From Prevotella sp. (GTDB lineage: Bacteria; Bacteroidota; Bacteroidia; Bacteroidales; Bacteroidaceae), in the NCBI GenBank assembly GCA_017460765.1, contig JAFUAK010000270.1, positions 1 to 44,932 on the forward strand: a stretch of 44,932 nucleotides of DNA, in the 5' to 3' direction. The position numbers and the translations under genes were made by a program. Shown here piece by piece: positions 34,967 to 43,014 of this stretch; within the stretch, counting starts at the first letter, position 1; every line of letters begins with the position of its first letter. The notes under the pieces are model-generated. The model made no database searches. It had not been told where the DNA came from and was given only the letters and a program-made list of their open reading frames with translations.

Positions 34967-35538
34967 TGTTCCAAGAACTTCTGAATAATCTCCAGGGCGT
35001 CAGCCTCAGCGTAGTCAAGGATGTCGTTGATGACCACCTTGTCGAACTTCTCGGCAAAGGTCAGTTCGAACTCCGCACGGGCAATGCGCTGGTCGATGAC
35101 ATCGGGCGCGTCCGTAGCCCTGCGCTCCAGCCGACGGCGCAGTTCGTTGATCGATGGGGGCTGGATGAAGATGCTCAGCGCCTCATCGCCATAGTAGTTC
35201 TTGATGTTCACGCCACCCTTCACGTCAACGTCGAACACGACGTTCTGCCCAGCCTCCAACTGCCGTTCCACCTGGGCCTTCAGCGTACCGTAGAAACGGT
35301 CCTGATACACCTCCTCGTACTCCAGGAACTCTTCGTTCTCAATCCGCTGACGGAACTCCTCAGGCGTAATAAAGAAATACTCCACGCCATTCTGCTCCGT
35401 CCCTCTCGGTGCCCGCGAGGTGCAGGATATCGAGAACGCCAGATTCAGTTCCCTGTGCTCCTTCATCAGCCAGGAGATAATCGTCGACTTGCCCGTCCCC
35501 GACGGTGCCGAAAAAATAATCAGTTTCCCTCTTCTCAT
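34963..35538 (-). CDS. gmk: Guanylate kinase Gmk
   Basis: 191 aa. P-loop FSAPSGTGKSTI (residues about 9-20), the GMP-binding SCTSRAPRGTEQNGVEYFFI, and FDVDVKGGVNIKNYYG with the later lid RRLERRATDAPDVIDQRIAR are all as expected. It phosphorylates GMP to GDP in the cytoplasm. It begins immediately after the yicC stop and overlaps nadD by 4 bases. Length is normal. Confidence 0.95.
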   Translation of the reverse strand: MRRGKLIIFSAPSGTGKSTIISWLMKEHRELNLAFSISCTSRAPRGTEQNGVEYFFITPEEFRQRIENEEFLEYEEVYQDRFYGTLKAQVERQLEAGQNVVFDVDVKGGVNIKNYYGDEALSIFIQPPSINELRRRLERRATDAPDVIDQRIARAEFELTFAEKFDKVVINDILDYAEADALEIIQKFLEQ

Positions 35539-35540
35539 TC

Positions 35541-36416
35541 TTACAATGCGTTTAGCACTTGTTCCTTAATCTGCTCCAGTTCGTCCTTCATCTTGACGAC
35601 GATGTTCTGCATCTCCGCCTGGTTCGACTTTGAGCCCGTGGTATTGATCTCGCGGCCCATCTCCTGAGCGATGAAACCGAGTTTCTTGCCCTGTCCGGCA
35701 GGCTCGTTCATTGTGTCGCGGAAATACTTCAGGTGGTTGGTCAGTCGCTGCTTCTCCTCACTGATGTCAAGTTTCTCGATGTAGTAGATCAGTTCCTGCT
35801 CCAGACGGTTGCGGTCGTAGTCCACACCCGGGATCTGCTGCAGCCCGTCGACGATACGCGCCTTGATCTTCTCCACGCGACTCTGTTCGAAGGGTACGAT
35901 CTCGCCCAGCAGGCGCTCGATATTGTCGATCTTCTCCGTGAACTTCTTCTGCAGGGCGGCTCCCTCCTGCTTACGGAAGTCGGTGAGGGCCTTCAGGGCC
36001 TCCACGACAGCCTGTCGCACACAGGCCCACTCCTCCTCGTCGAGCACCTCAGTGTCCGTCTTCGTCAGCACGTCGGGCATGCGCAGCAGGGTGTAGAACC
36101 AGTCCTCGGGCACGGGAATACCCGTCTTCTCGGCGATGCCCTTGATCTGCTGGTAGTAATTCTCCACGAGGGCTGCATTGATGGGCGTGGCGTCCACCAG
36201 CGTGTCCTTCTCAATCCACACACTCATGTCGACCTTGCCGCGGATAAGGGCCTCGGCCACCATCTGGCGCATCTCCATCTCCTTCTCACGGTAGAGGGGA
36301 GCGATGCGGGTGTTCAGGTCCAACTGCTTCGAGTTGAGCGACTTAATCTCAACGTTGATTTTCTTCTCTTTATAGGCCACGACCGCCTTGCCGTAGCCCG
36401 TCATTGACTGTATCAT
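35541..36416 (-). CDS. yicC: YicC family endoribonuclease-like protein
   Basis: 291 aa. The start is set at the ATG at 36416 because the family begins MIQSMTGYGKA, and because a promoter sits at 36445-36476, downstream of the longer frame's start (36458). The N-terminal YicC domain (VEIKSLNSKQLDLNTRIAPL) is followed by a long coiled middle. The DUF1732 C-terminal end includes KKLGFIAQEMGREINTTGSK. Members of the YicC/RmuC-associated group have been linked to RNA cleavage and sRNA turnover. It heads a seven-gene operon running to 29560. Confidence 0.9.
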   Translation of the reverse strand: MIQSMTGYGKAVVAYKEKKINVEIKSLNSKQLDLNTRIAPLYREKEMEMRQMVAEALIRGKVDMSVWIEKDTLVDATPINAALVENYYQQIKGIAEKTGIPVPEDWFYTLLRMPDVLTKTDTEVLDEEEWACVRQAVVEALKALTDFRKQEGAALQKKFTEKIDNIERLLGEIVPFEQSRVEKIKARIVDGLQQIPGVDYDRNRLEQELIYYIEKLDISEEKQRLTNHLKYFRDTMNEPAGQGKKLGFIAQEMGREINTTGSKSNQAEMQNIVVKMKDELEQIKEQVLNAL

Positions 36417-36444
36417 ATAAACCTTAACTATTGCTTTTTGCCTG

Positions 36445-36476
36445 CAAAGATAGTGCAAATAGCGTGAAAAACCAAA
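36445..36476 (-). promoter_or_regulatory. Bacteroidetes promoter for the yicC-gmk-nadD operon
   Basis: On the minus strand TTTG (36476-36473), a 20-base spacer, then TATCTTTG (36452-36445). The yicC ATG lies 28 bases downstream. The -33 element overlaps the hairpin loop and stem edge at 36466-36492. Confidence 0.8.
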
Positions 36477-36492
36477 TATATTCCGGTTTTTC
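36466..36492 (-). terminator. Stem-loop after the LRR lipoprotein gene, possible terminator
   Basis: GAAAAACC (8 bases) pairs exactly with GGTTTTTC across an 11-base AT-rich loop, 15 bases after the lipoprotein stop. The T-rich 3' arm could act as a weak intrinsic terminator for the operon coming from 42875. The stem has few GC pairs, so the call is tentative. Confidence 0.4.
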
Positions 36493-36507
36493 TGACGTTT
36501 AGGCCGT

Positions 36508-37743
36508 TTAGTTGATGGCTACAATCCTGCCAAAGCCGTTCCAAGGCGCCGTTGTCTGATATGCCCCGACGGCAGAAGCCGGCACGTGGAGCGTCGACTT
36601 GTCAATGGGGACATTCTCGAAGATGCCATCCGCATCGAAGGCGTAGGGAAGTACGGGAACCGTCTCGCCATAGCAATAGACCTCCCTCAGTGCATCACAG
36701 TTCCTGAAGGCCCCTGAATCAATCGTCGTCAGACTGCCGGGAAGCGTCAGGGTGACCAACAGACTACACTCCGAGAAAGCATCGATACAGATACGGGTCA
36801 CGCCCTCAGGCACTTCGAAAGTCTTCAGTCCCGTACATCCCTTGAAGGTGCCCTCTGGTATCGTGGGGAGAGGCCAACTGACCGCAGCCAGGCTCTTGCA
36901 CTCGGAGAAGAGCAGCGCCCCGACCTCTTCGACACTGGCGGGGACGACGGCGGATGTCAGGGCAGTACAGTTTGCGAAGACTCCCCTTCCCATCGACCTG
37001 AGGGAATGGGGCAGCGTCAGACCTGCCAGGCTGACACAGTTATTGAAGGCATGCGGCGCAATATGCACGACACCCTCTGGAATGGTCACAGCCGACAACT
37101 TGAAACAATGGGCAAAGCACTCTTCGGGCAGGGTCGTCAGGGACTCGGAGAGCGTCACCGAAATGAGACTGGTACACCCCGTGAAACACCGCCAGCCGAT
37201 CTTGCTGACACGATTGGGGATGGTGACTGACACCAGGGAGGCACAGCAGAAGAATGCACTCGCCTCTATCTCCTCCACACTCTCCGGGATGGAGATGGCC
37301 GCCAGCGACGAGCAGTTGGAGAAAGTCTCGCCCCTGATCACCTTGAGACGGGCTGGCAGCGCCACCTCCCGCAGCGCATAGCACATCATAAAGGCCCGCC
37401 CACCTATCTCCTTGACGCTCTGGGGAATCCTGACGGAACGCAACTTCTCACAAGCCATAAAAGCCTTGTCCGCAATCCCCTCCACCCTGTAGGTCATGCC
37501 CTCATACACCACTTCCTCGGGAATCACCACGTCGCCGGCGTAATAGATATCACCCGCAGTGACGACGGCCACCCCGGTCTCTGGCGAAAGACGGTAGCAA
37601 AGGCCGTCAATCCTGGCATCGAAGGGATCATGGACCAGTCGTTCCTCCACGACTTCCACATCATCAGAACAGGCCACCGCCAGCGTAGCGACAGCCGTCA
37701 GCACAAGCAGTGCCCAAAGGGATCGTATACTCTTCATCATCAT
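36508..37743 (-). CDS. BspA-like leucine-rich repeat lipoprotein
   Basis: About 411 aa from the first of three consecutive ATG codons (37743, 37740, 37737); a longer frame to 37830 adds a basic, non-signal leader. The signal peptide ends ATLAVAC followed by SDD, so it is a lipoprotein, probably on the surface. After about 100 residues come twelve LRR_5 (BspA/Treponema-type) units of the form AFxxCxxLxxVxIPxSV, for example AFMACEKLRSVRIPQSV and TFSNCSSLAAISIPESV. Such repeats bind host proteins or other bacteria in known family members; the ligand here is unknown. It starts 7 bases after the outer-membrane protein gene and is the last gene of the sigma-factor operon. Confidence 0.85.
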   Translation of the reverse strand: MMMKSIRSLWALLVLTAVATLAVACSDDVEVVEERLVHDPFDARIDGLCYRLSPETGVAVVTAGDIYYAGDVVIPEEVVYEGMTYRVEGIADKAFMACEKLRSVRIPQSVKEIGGRAFMMCYALREVALPARLKVIRGETFSNCSSLAAISIPESVEEIEASAFFCCASLVSVTIPNRVSKIGWRCFTGCTSLISVTLSESLTTLPEECFAHCFKLSAVTIPEGVVHIAPHAFNNCVSLAGLTLPHSLRSMGRGVFANCTALTSAVVPASVEEVGALLFSECKSLAAVSWPLPTIPEGTFKGCTGLKTFEVPEGVTRICIDAFSECSLLVTLTLPGSLTTIDSGAFRNCDALREVYCYGETVPVLPYAFDADGIFENVPIDKSTLHVPASAVGAYQTTAPWNGFGRIVAIN

Positions 37744-37750
37744 TGTTGTT

Positions 37751-40465
37751 TCATCTTGATCGTTTTTCTGCTCGCTGCGTCTCCGCATCCTTCTTGTCAC
37801 GATAGGTGCGACGCACCTTCTGGCCGCCAAGCGACCAGGTAGCCGTCAGACTGACGAGGTGCGCATGGTGGTTGGTATGCACCTGTTCCGTAAACCAACA
37901 GTAGGAGCGGGTGAGGTCGGTCACATGCTGGTGGAACGGATCATGGGCCGTCAGCGAGATTTTCAGGCGGTCGCCCAGCAGGGAATAGCGCAGGGCGAAG
38001 GAGGCATAGCCGTAGGCCCCCAGGTCCGCCATCTTCTCCAGTTGGCGGAACCAATGGTCGTAGCGGGCATTCAGCAACAGCGTATGCCGGCGGTTCAGGA
38101 AGATATCGGCAGAGAGGGCGACGGACTGTCCCCAGCCGTGCAGGGGATGTTTGTTGGCATTGAAGGTCTCGTCCTCATTCCAGTCGAAGTCGGGGTCGAA
38201 GGACTCTCCATGATAATAGTAGATATTGCCTTCGAGGGCAGCGTCCATCAGGGAGCCTAAGCGATGCTGGTAGCGCAAGTAGACGCCTGTCTGGTATTCC
38301 TCCAGCCTGTTCTCCGGCCTGGTGGTCTGGTTCTCCAAGATGTAGCGCTGGTTGCTCTGCAGTGCAAAACGCGTGATCCACTCTGGCAGGTCCTGCCCAT
38401 GCCGATAGTAGAGGTTCGCATAGAGACCTCCCGAATGGCGGTAGTCCAGTTCCAGGAGGTCTGTCACACCTGGGGTCAGCGCAGGGGTGCCGGAGAGCAG
38501 GTTGGTCATGGAGAGATAGAACGGTGTCTGGTTCAGGTCGTCGAAGTCCGGACGGTTGATCATCCGCTCCCCATGGAGCGTCAGGTGCTGCCTGTCGTCA
38601 ATCTGATATTGGAGCGCTGCAACGGGCAGCAGTCTGCTGAAGGGCTGCTTGGTCTTCAGGGCCTTCACGTCATCCCGTTCCTCACCCCTTAACCAGGAGT
38701 AGTCCCAACGGAGGCCAAGGGTTACCGACAGTTGGGGCAGCAGTTGCTTGTGGACATTCAGATAGACGGCCGCATTCCGTTCCTGATAGTTATAACTGTT
38801 GTTCAGGATTCTGTCTTCATCGATATTGGAGGAGCGCTCCTGTTGCCTGAACACCGTATTGTCGATATCCGTATAGGCCAGTCCCGCCTCCACCTTGGCA
38901 AACGGGAGAGGAAGGGTCAGGTCGAGTTTGGCAGAGTGGATCCTATAGTCGGTATCCAGACCGAAGGCATAGAAAGCGTGATAGTCATCTGTCGTATAGT
39001 AATTCGGTATGTTCACGTCGCCTTCCACTTCCGAGTTCCCGTAGCCCGACTTCCTGAAATAGTTATAGGTCAGGCTTAACAATTTGTCCTGTGCGTCCAG
39101 CATCCAGTCGCTGTAGACCGTCAGCCCGAGGGTGCGCATCGGCCCATCGGGCGACTGGGCAGATACGGAGTTCATTGTGTAGGAGCGGATATTGGGACCA
39201 AGACCCGAATAGGGGGCGTAGTCGATGTCAAAGCGCACACTGCCCTCGTCAGCCAGATCCTGGTTCCCCCGATTCTCCTTATACGACAGCATCGCTCCCA
39301 GATTCCAGCGCTCTGCCGGCTGACAGTGGAGCGTCAGGCTAGCCCCCAAGTCCCTGTCCTTCTGCCTGTCAATGCTGTTGGCTACTTTCGTAAAGGCCTG
39401 AGGGCGCTTATAGGTGGTCTGATGAGCTGTCCGTTCCGTCTGGCGACTCGCAAAGACATCCAGCGACGCGTCGAACTGTTCCGCTGCGTAGTTCACAGTA
39501 CCGCCGAGACGACCGCTCCAGTCATCGCTGGTGGCCAACTGTGCTGACAGGTCACCCCGCCAACCGAGCGTCTGGCCCTGCTTCGTCACGATATTGATAA
39601 GGCCTCCGCCGCCATTGAACTGGTAGCGGCCTGATGGGACAGTGATGACCTCGATGCGCTCGATCTCCTCTGCCTGCAATGACCAGAGTTTCTGGCGCAT
39701 CGTCTCCTCGTCCATCGCCGTCGTTCGCCCATTGAGCAGGAAGCCTGCCCTACCCCTGCCCAAGATACTGGCCTGTCCGTCGGCCATACTCACCAGGGGA
39801 AGACGGCTTAGCAGTTCGTAGGCACTCTGCCCCTGGGCAAACGGGTCGTTGGGCACAAGATACAGCAGACGGTCCGCCTCACTGCGCAGGACCGCCATCT
39901 GTCCGCTGACCGTCACACCCACAAGTCGATAGTCCTCCGTCTGCATGTGGATGGTGCCCACCTGCCCCACTGTCAGCATGCGCTCCAACGTCTTGAAGCC
40001 CACACAACTGATACGCGCCCTCACCCGCTCCTGCCGGGTGGGAATCACGAAGTCGCCCGCCTCATTGCTCACCCCACCCCCCACCATTGTGGAGTCGGCA
40101 GTGCTGAACAGGATGATATTGGCGTAGGCGACAGGGTGCTGCTCACTATCCACGAGCCGCCCCACCAGTTTGGTGCGCTCCTTCTGGATGCACTCCACGA
40201 AAATCTCCTTTCCCAGCACGGTGACCCTGACGGGATAGAAGCCGCACACCTCCCTGACGGCATCGGGCAGGGATCGCCCCCGCTGGATGGTCTTGGTCAC
40301 GGTGAAGTCCTCCAGTTCGTCATAGACAAACGTGATGTCGTAGTGCCTGTCCGAGTTGTCGAGGGCTATCAGGGCTTCGGAAAGTGAGGTGCCACGAAAC
40401 GTGTGCTGCGCCCTCATGGAGAGCACAGCCGCTGCGAGAAGAATCAGGCATAACGCTCGTCTCAT
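37751..40465 (-). CDS. STN/TonB-type outer-membrane beta-barrel protein (transducer-like)
   Basis: 904 aa with a signal peptide (RRALCLILLAAAVLSMRAQ). Domains in order: an STN secretin/TonB short domain, residues about 21-92 (GTSLSEALIALDNSDRHYDI, then GKEIFVE); a carboxypeptidase-regulatory-like domain, about 96-175 (VGRLVDSEQHPVAYANIILF); a plug, about 180-300; and an OMP_b-brl_3-like barrel to about residue 880. An STN domain on an outer-membrane receptor is the part that signals to an anti-sigma protein. The gene sits 3 bases after such a protein, so it is probably the sensor of this circuit. No SusD partner is present; the LRR lipoprotein follows instead. The ligand is unknown. Confidence 0.8.
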   Translation of the reverse strand: MRRALCLILLAAAVLSMRAQHTFRGTSLSEALIALDNSDRHYDITFVYDELEDFTVTKTIQRGRSLPDAVREVCGFYPVRVTVLGKEIFVECIQKERTKLVGRLVDSEQHPVAYANIILFSTADSTMVGGGVSNEAGDFVIPTRQERVRARISCVGFKTLERMLTVGQVGTIHMQTEDYRLVGVTVSGQMAVLRSEADRLLYLVPNDPFAQGQSAYELLSRLPLVSMADGQASILGRGRAGFLLNGRTTAMDEETMRQKLWSLQAEEIERIEVITVPSGRYQFNGGGGLINIVTKQGQTLGWRGDLSAQLATSDDWSGRLGGTVNYAAEQFDASLDVFASRQTERTAHQTTYKRPQAFTKVANSIDRQKDRDLGASLTLHCQPAERWNLGAMLSYKENRGNQDLADEGSVRFDIDYAPYSGLGPNIRSYTMNSVSAQSPDGPMRTLGLTVYSDWMLDAQDKLLSLTYNYFRKSGYGNSEVEGDVNIPNYYTTDDYHAFYAFGLDTDYRIHSAKLDLTLPLPFAKVEAGLAYTDIDNTVFRQQERSSNIDEDRILNNSYNYQERNAAVYLNVHKQLLPQLSVTLGLRWDYSWLRGEERDDVKALKTKQPFSRLLPVAALQYQIDDRQHLTLHGERMINRPDFDDLNQTPFYLSMTNLLSGTPALTPGVTDLLELDYRHSGGLYANLYYRHGQDLPEWITRFALQSNQRYILENQTTRPENRLEEYQTGVYLRYQHRLGSLMDAALEGNIYYYHGESFDPDFDWNEDETFNANKHPLHGWGQSVALSADIFLNRRHTLLLNARYDHWFRQLEKMADLGAYGYASFALRYSLLGDRLKISLTAHDPFHQHVTDLTRSYCWFTEQVHTNHHAHLVSLTATWSLGGQKVRRTYRDKKDAETQRAEKRSR

Positions 40466-40468
40466 TGT

Positions 40469-41092
40469 CTATTCCACGATCAGCAGGTCGTCGGCCAGCG
40501 TGATGTTCACCTTCTCCGACAGGTTCAGGCGTTCCACGATCGGCTGCACGGGCTCTGCCTTGTTCCATTTGATATAGAAGCGCACGTGGCGCGTCTCCTC
40601 ATGACGGTATTCCGTGCGCAGTTGGTAGTAGGCCGCCACTTCCGTCAGGATTTCCTGCAGTTCCGCATTCTGGAATGTCCAGACGGAGTCGGTGGCAACG
40701 GTCTGACTGCCGTCTGCTGCTACCGTATTCTCTATCGGAGCCTGAGCCGACTTGTCGTCTGGTGTCTCCGTATGGTCCTGCATCCATTGGATGGCGGCAA
40801 ACGAGAAACCCGACAGCAGCAGAATCACCACGAGTACGGCGGCTATCCTGCGGAGTGTCAATATCCGGGCAGGGCGCCTCTCCCTGATCTGCTGCCAGGC
40901 AGCCTCTGTCTCAGCCTCGCTGACCTCCTGGGTATCAGCATAGGCACTGGCCGCATCGCACATCATACGGTAATAGTCAGCACACTCTTCGTCGCTGAGC
41001 AACTGCCGCAGTTGCTCGTCGGTATAGCGTTCAGGATGCTCAACGGCTTCGAGCACCTGCGTCAACTTGTCTTCTTGCTGGATGTCATTCAT
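40469..41092 (-). CDS. Short anti-sigma-like protein with DUF4974
   Basis: 207 aa. An N-terminal cytoplasmic part of about 75 residues (the expected sigma-binding region) precedes one membrane helix (IAAVLVVILLLSGFSFAAIQ). A linker follows, then a C-terminal DUF4974 domain (TFQNAELQEILTEVAAYYQL to the end). The central FecR domain of ordinary FecR proteins is absent, so the periplasmic part is only the STN-like DUF4974 module. It overlaps the sigma gene by 4 bases (ATGA-type). It should hold the sigma factor inactive until the outer-membrane protein signals; this is inferred from the family and the gene order. Confidence 0.8.
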   Translation of the reverse strand: MNDIQQEDKLTQVLEAVEHPERYTDEQLRQLLSDEECADYYRMMCDAASAYADTQEVSEAETEAAWQQIRERRPARILTLRRIAAVLVVILLLSGFSFAAIQWMQDHTETPDDKSAQAPIENTVAADGSQTVATDSVWTFQNAELQEILTEVAAYYQLRTEYRHEETRHVRFYIKWNKAEPVQPIVERLNLSEKVNITLADDLLIVE

Positions 41093-41586
41093 TGTTCCTG
41101 ATCTTTAAAATGTTCGTGTAACGTCGTGATGGCCTGATGCAGGTGCTTATAGACGGTCTTCTCGCTGATGCCCAGCGTGGCGGCGATCTCCTGATACTTC
41201 TGATGCTGGTCGAAGCGCAGCAGGAACACCTCTCTGGTCTGTGGTGCCAAAGCCGTATCCACGAGGTGGCGCAGCCTGGCATATCGCTGTTGCTCCGTCG
41301 TCTCCGAGAGATCGACCATGTTGTCCACAGGTATCAGCCTTTCCATCTTCTGCCGGATCTGCTGATGGGCGATGATATCCCTGCAACGGTTACGGACGGA
41401 GATGGCCAGATAGCCCTCGGCCTTGTCGTCATCAGGCTGCGTGCCCGCCTGCATCATCCTGGTGAACACGTCGCTCACCACGTCCTTGCTCTCCTCCTCA
41501 TCGTGCAGGAAGGTATAGGCCATCCGCCTTAGTCTGGCATAATGCTTCTTGAAAAGCCCTTCTATCGTGGTTTGTTCCTGACTCAC
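41089..41586 (-). CDS. ECF RNA polymerase sigma factor
   Basis: 165 aa. Region 2 is FKKHYARLRRMAYTFLHDEE with SKDVVSDVFTRMM. Region 4 is REVFLLRFDQHQKYQEIAAT followed by LGISEKTVYKHLHQAITTLH, the helix-turn-helix for the -35 element. The start is a GTG at 41586 overlapping the stop of the upstream LRR gene (GTGA), so the sigma factor is translationally coupled to an LRR protein gene. That is not the usual place for one. It overlaps the anti-sigma gene by 4 bases. Probable targets are its own operon and envelope genes. Confidence 0.9.
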   Translation of the reverse strand: MSQEQTTIEGLFKKHYARLRRMAYTFLHDEEESKDVVSDVFTRMMQAGTQPDDDKAEGYLAISVRNRCRDIIAHQQIRQKMERLIPVDNMVDLSETTEQQRYARLRHLVDTALAPQTREVFLLRFDQHQKYQEIAATLGISEKTVYKHLHQAITTLHEHFKDQEQ

Positions 41587-42875
41587 TTTACAATGATCTT
41601 TTTGCCTTCTTTGATATACACACCCTTCCTCGGCTGTGCGATGCGCACACCACCCAGAGAATAATAAGGTGACTCCTGTTGAGTACTTTCGCCCACTCTA
41701 TTATTAATTGAAGTGACAGGCTTATCACCAACCTCGTAGATATTCACGAAGTTACGCCAGCAATCGGCTGACTTATACTTCATGAGAGAGCCTTCCGGAA
41801 CATAAAGTGGAATGGAAAAATCAACATCCAAGCCCCATAAACAAGTAGGCGGAACTGGATTGAGGCATGTCATGGAGGTCAGGCCAGTACAACCCTCAAA
41901 CACATAGTAGTATATCTCATCTACACTGTCTGGGATAATGAATTCAGTAATACTGCTACATCTATAGAGGTAATAGGCTGGCACCGTGGTTGTTCCCTCT
42001 GGAATGCTGGCCTTCTTCAGGCTCGCACATTCATAGAAAACCGATGTTCCCAAACTGGTTACACTGCTTGGGATATCTGCCGACACCAGTTTTGTGCAAC
42101 CTCGAAAGACGGAATTCCCGATGGAAATGACACTACTTGGGATGGTCACTTCCTTGAGGCCATTACAATTCTCAAAGGCACTATTGCCAATGGAGGTAAC
42201 TCCATAGGGTATATTGACTTTTGACAAATACCCACATCCCTGAAATGCTCCATCGCTAATGGTTGTCACACTGCCAGGCATGTCAGCCGATGGCAATTCA
42301 CAGCCATAAAAGGCCATACCTCCAATTGTAACGACACCTTCAGGAATAATGGTATTCTTACAACCAAGTATTAATGTGTTTGTAGATTTTTCAATCAGTG
42401 CGTTACAGTTGTCACGCGATTCATAGACCTCATTCCCTGCCTCCACAGAAATGGCCGTCATCTGGGTGCAACGGTAAAAGGCCCATGGTTCAATGGATGT
42501 CACGCTGGCAGGTATAGTCAGCGACGCCAGGCTACGACAGTCCATGAATGCCTGCCTGGCGATATGGGTCAGTGTATTTGGCAAGTGCAACTTCGTCATA
42601 TAACAGCAATCACTGAAAGCATTTTCACCCACCGATGTCACTCCGTCTTCTATTTCAATGGCCAATATGTCATGCCTATAATTACCCCAAGGGGCATCAA
42701 AACGGTCTTCGGCATAATTCTCCATCGCACCGTCACCCTGAATCGTGAGCGTATGGGTTACCTCTGTATATGTGTAACTCAACCCCTCTCCACAAGAGCC
42801 ACTATCATCTGCCTCCGCCGCCATGGGCAGCAGCACCAAAGCCATTACGAATAGTACTTTCTTCATACGCTTCAT
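41583..42875 (-). CDS. Secreted BspA-like leucine-rich repeat protein with C-terminal tail
   Basis: About 430 aa from the ATG at 42875 (42866 is the alternative); the longer open frame to 42947 begins upstream of the probable transcription start. The signal peptide is VLFVMALVLLPMAAEA. After a CGEGLSYTYTEVTHTLTIQG-type cap come about ten LRR_5 units (AFMDCRSLASLTIPASV, AFENCNGLKEVTIPSSV). The C-terminus YYSLGGVRIAQPRKGVYIKE with a basic end is the Prevotella-style export tail. There is no lipobox, unlike the LRR protein at 36508. Its stop overlaps the sigma factor start, so it leads the signalling operon. Codon use is more AT-rich than that of the genes after it. Confidence 0.85.
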   Translation of the reverse strand: MKRMKKVLFVMALVLLPMAAEADDSGSCGEGLSYTYTEVTHTLTIQGDGAMENYAEDRFDAPWGNYRHDILAIEIEDGVTSVGENAFSDCCYMTKLHLPNTLTHIARQAFMDCRSLASLTIPASVTSIEPWAFYRCTQMTAISVEAGNEVYESRDNCNALIEKSTNTLILGCKNTIIPEGVVTIGGMAFYGCELPSADMPGSVTTISDGAFQGCGYLSKVNIPYGVTSIGNSAFENCNGLKEVTIPSSVISIGNSVFRGCTKLVSADIPSSVTSLGTSVFYECASLKKASIPEGTTTVPAYYLYRCSSITEFIIPDSVDEIYYYVFEGCTGLTSMTCLNPVPPTCLWGLDVDFSIPLYVPEGSLMKYKSADCWRNFVNIYEVGDKPVTSINNRVGESTQQESPYYSLGGVRIAQPRKGVYIKEGKKIIVK

Positions 42876-42901
42876 TTCTTCTTTAAAGGTTTCAACTTTA
42901 C

Positions 42902-42935
42902 CCATGAGACGGCTGAGCCAGGGAAAACCTACCCC
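42902..42935 (-). promoter_or_regulatory. 34-nt leader element, copy 1 (LRR/sigma operon)
   Basis: On the minus strand it runs from GGGGTAGGTTTTCCCTGG to GCCGTCTCATGG. It matches the element at 44390-44423 at 32 of 34 positions; the differences are two C/T transitions between the two blocks. It starts a few bases after the predicted transcription start and ends about 26 bases before the ATG. A short GGG/CCC hairpin and a GGY/GCC hairpin are possible. It could be a riboswitch-like RNA or a protein site. Confidence 0.8.
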
Positions 42936-42944
42936 TTCAACCTG

Positions 42945-42952
42945 CAAATATA
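42945..42952 (-). promoter_or_regulatory. Bacteroidetes -7 element for the LRR/sigma operon
   Basis: The minus strand reads TATATTTG, a perfect TAnnTTTG, placing transcription start near 42938. No TTTG is seen at -33, which may mean activation or use of the ECF sigma encoded downstream. The predicted start falls inside the longer LRR reading frame, which supports the shorter start. Confidence 0.65.
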
Positions 42953-43014
42953 CAAAAGTCTGGATGAATCACGGCATTTTCGCGTAAAAAAGTTGTTAAA
43001 TTGCCTCATCACCT

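Noticed and set aside
36417-36458. Upstream extension of yicC to 36458
   Set aside because: The family start MIQSMTGYG is at 36416 and the promoter lies at 36445-36476, so the upstream codons would not be in the message.
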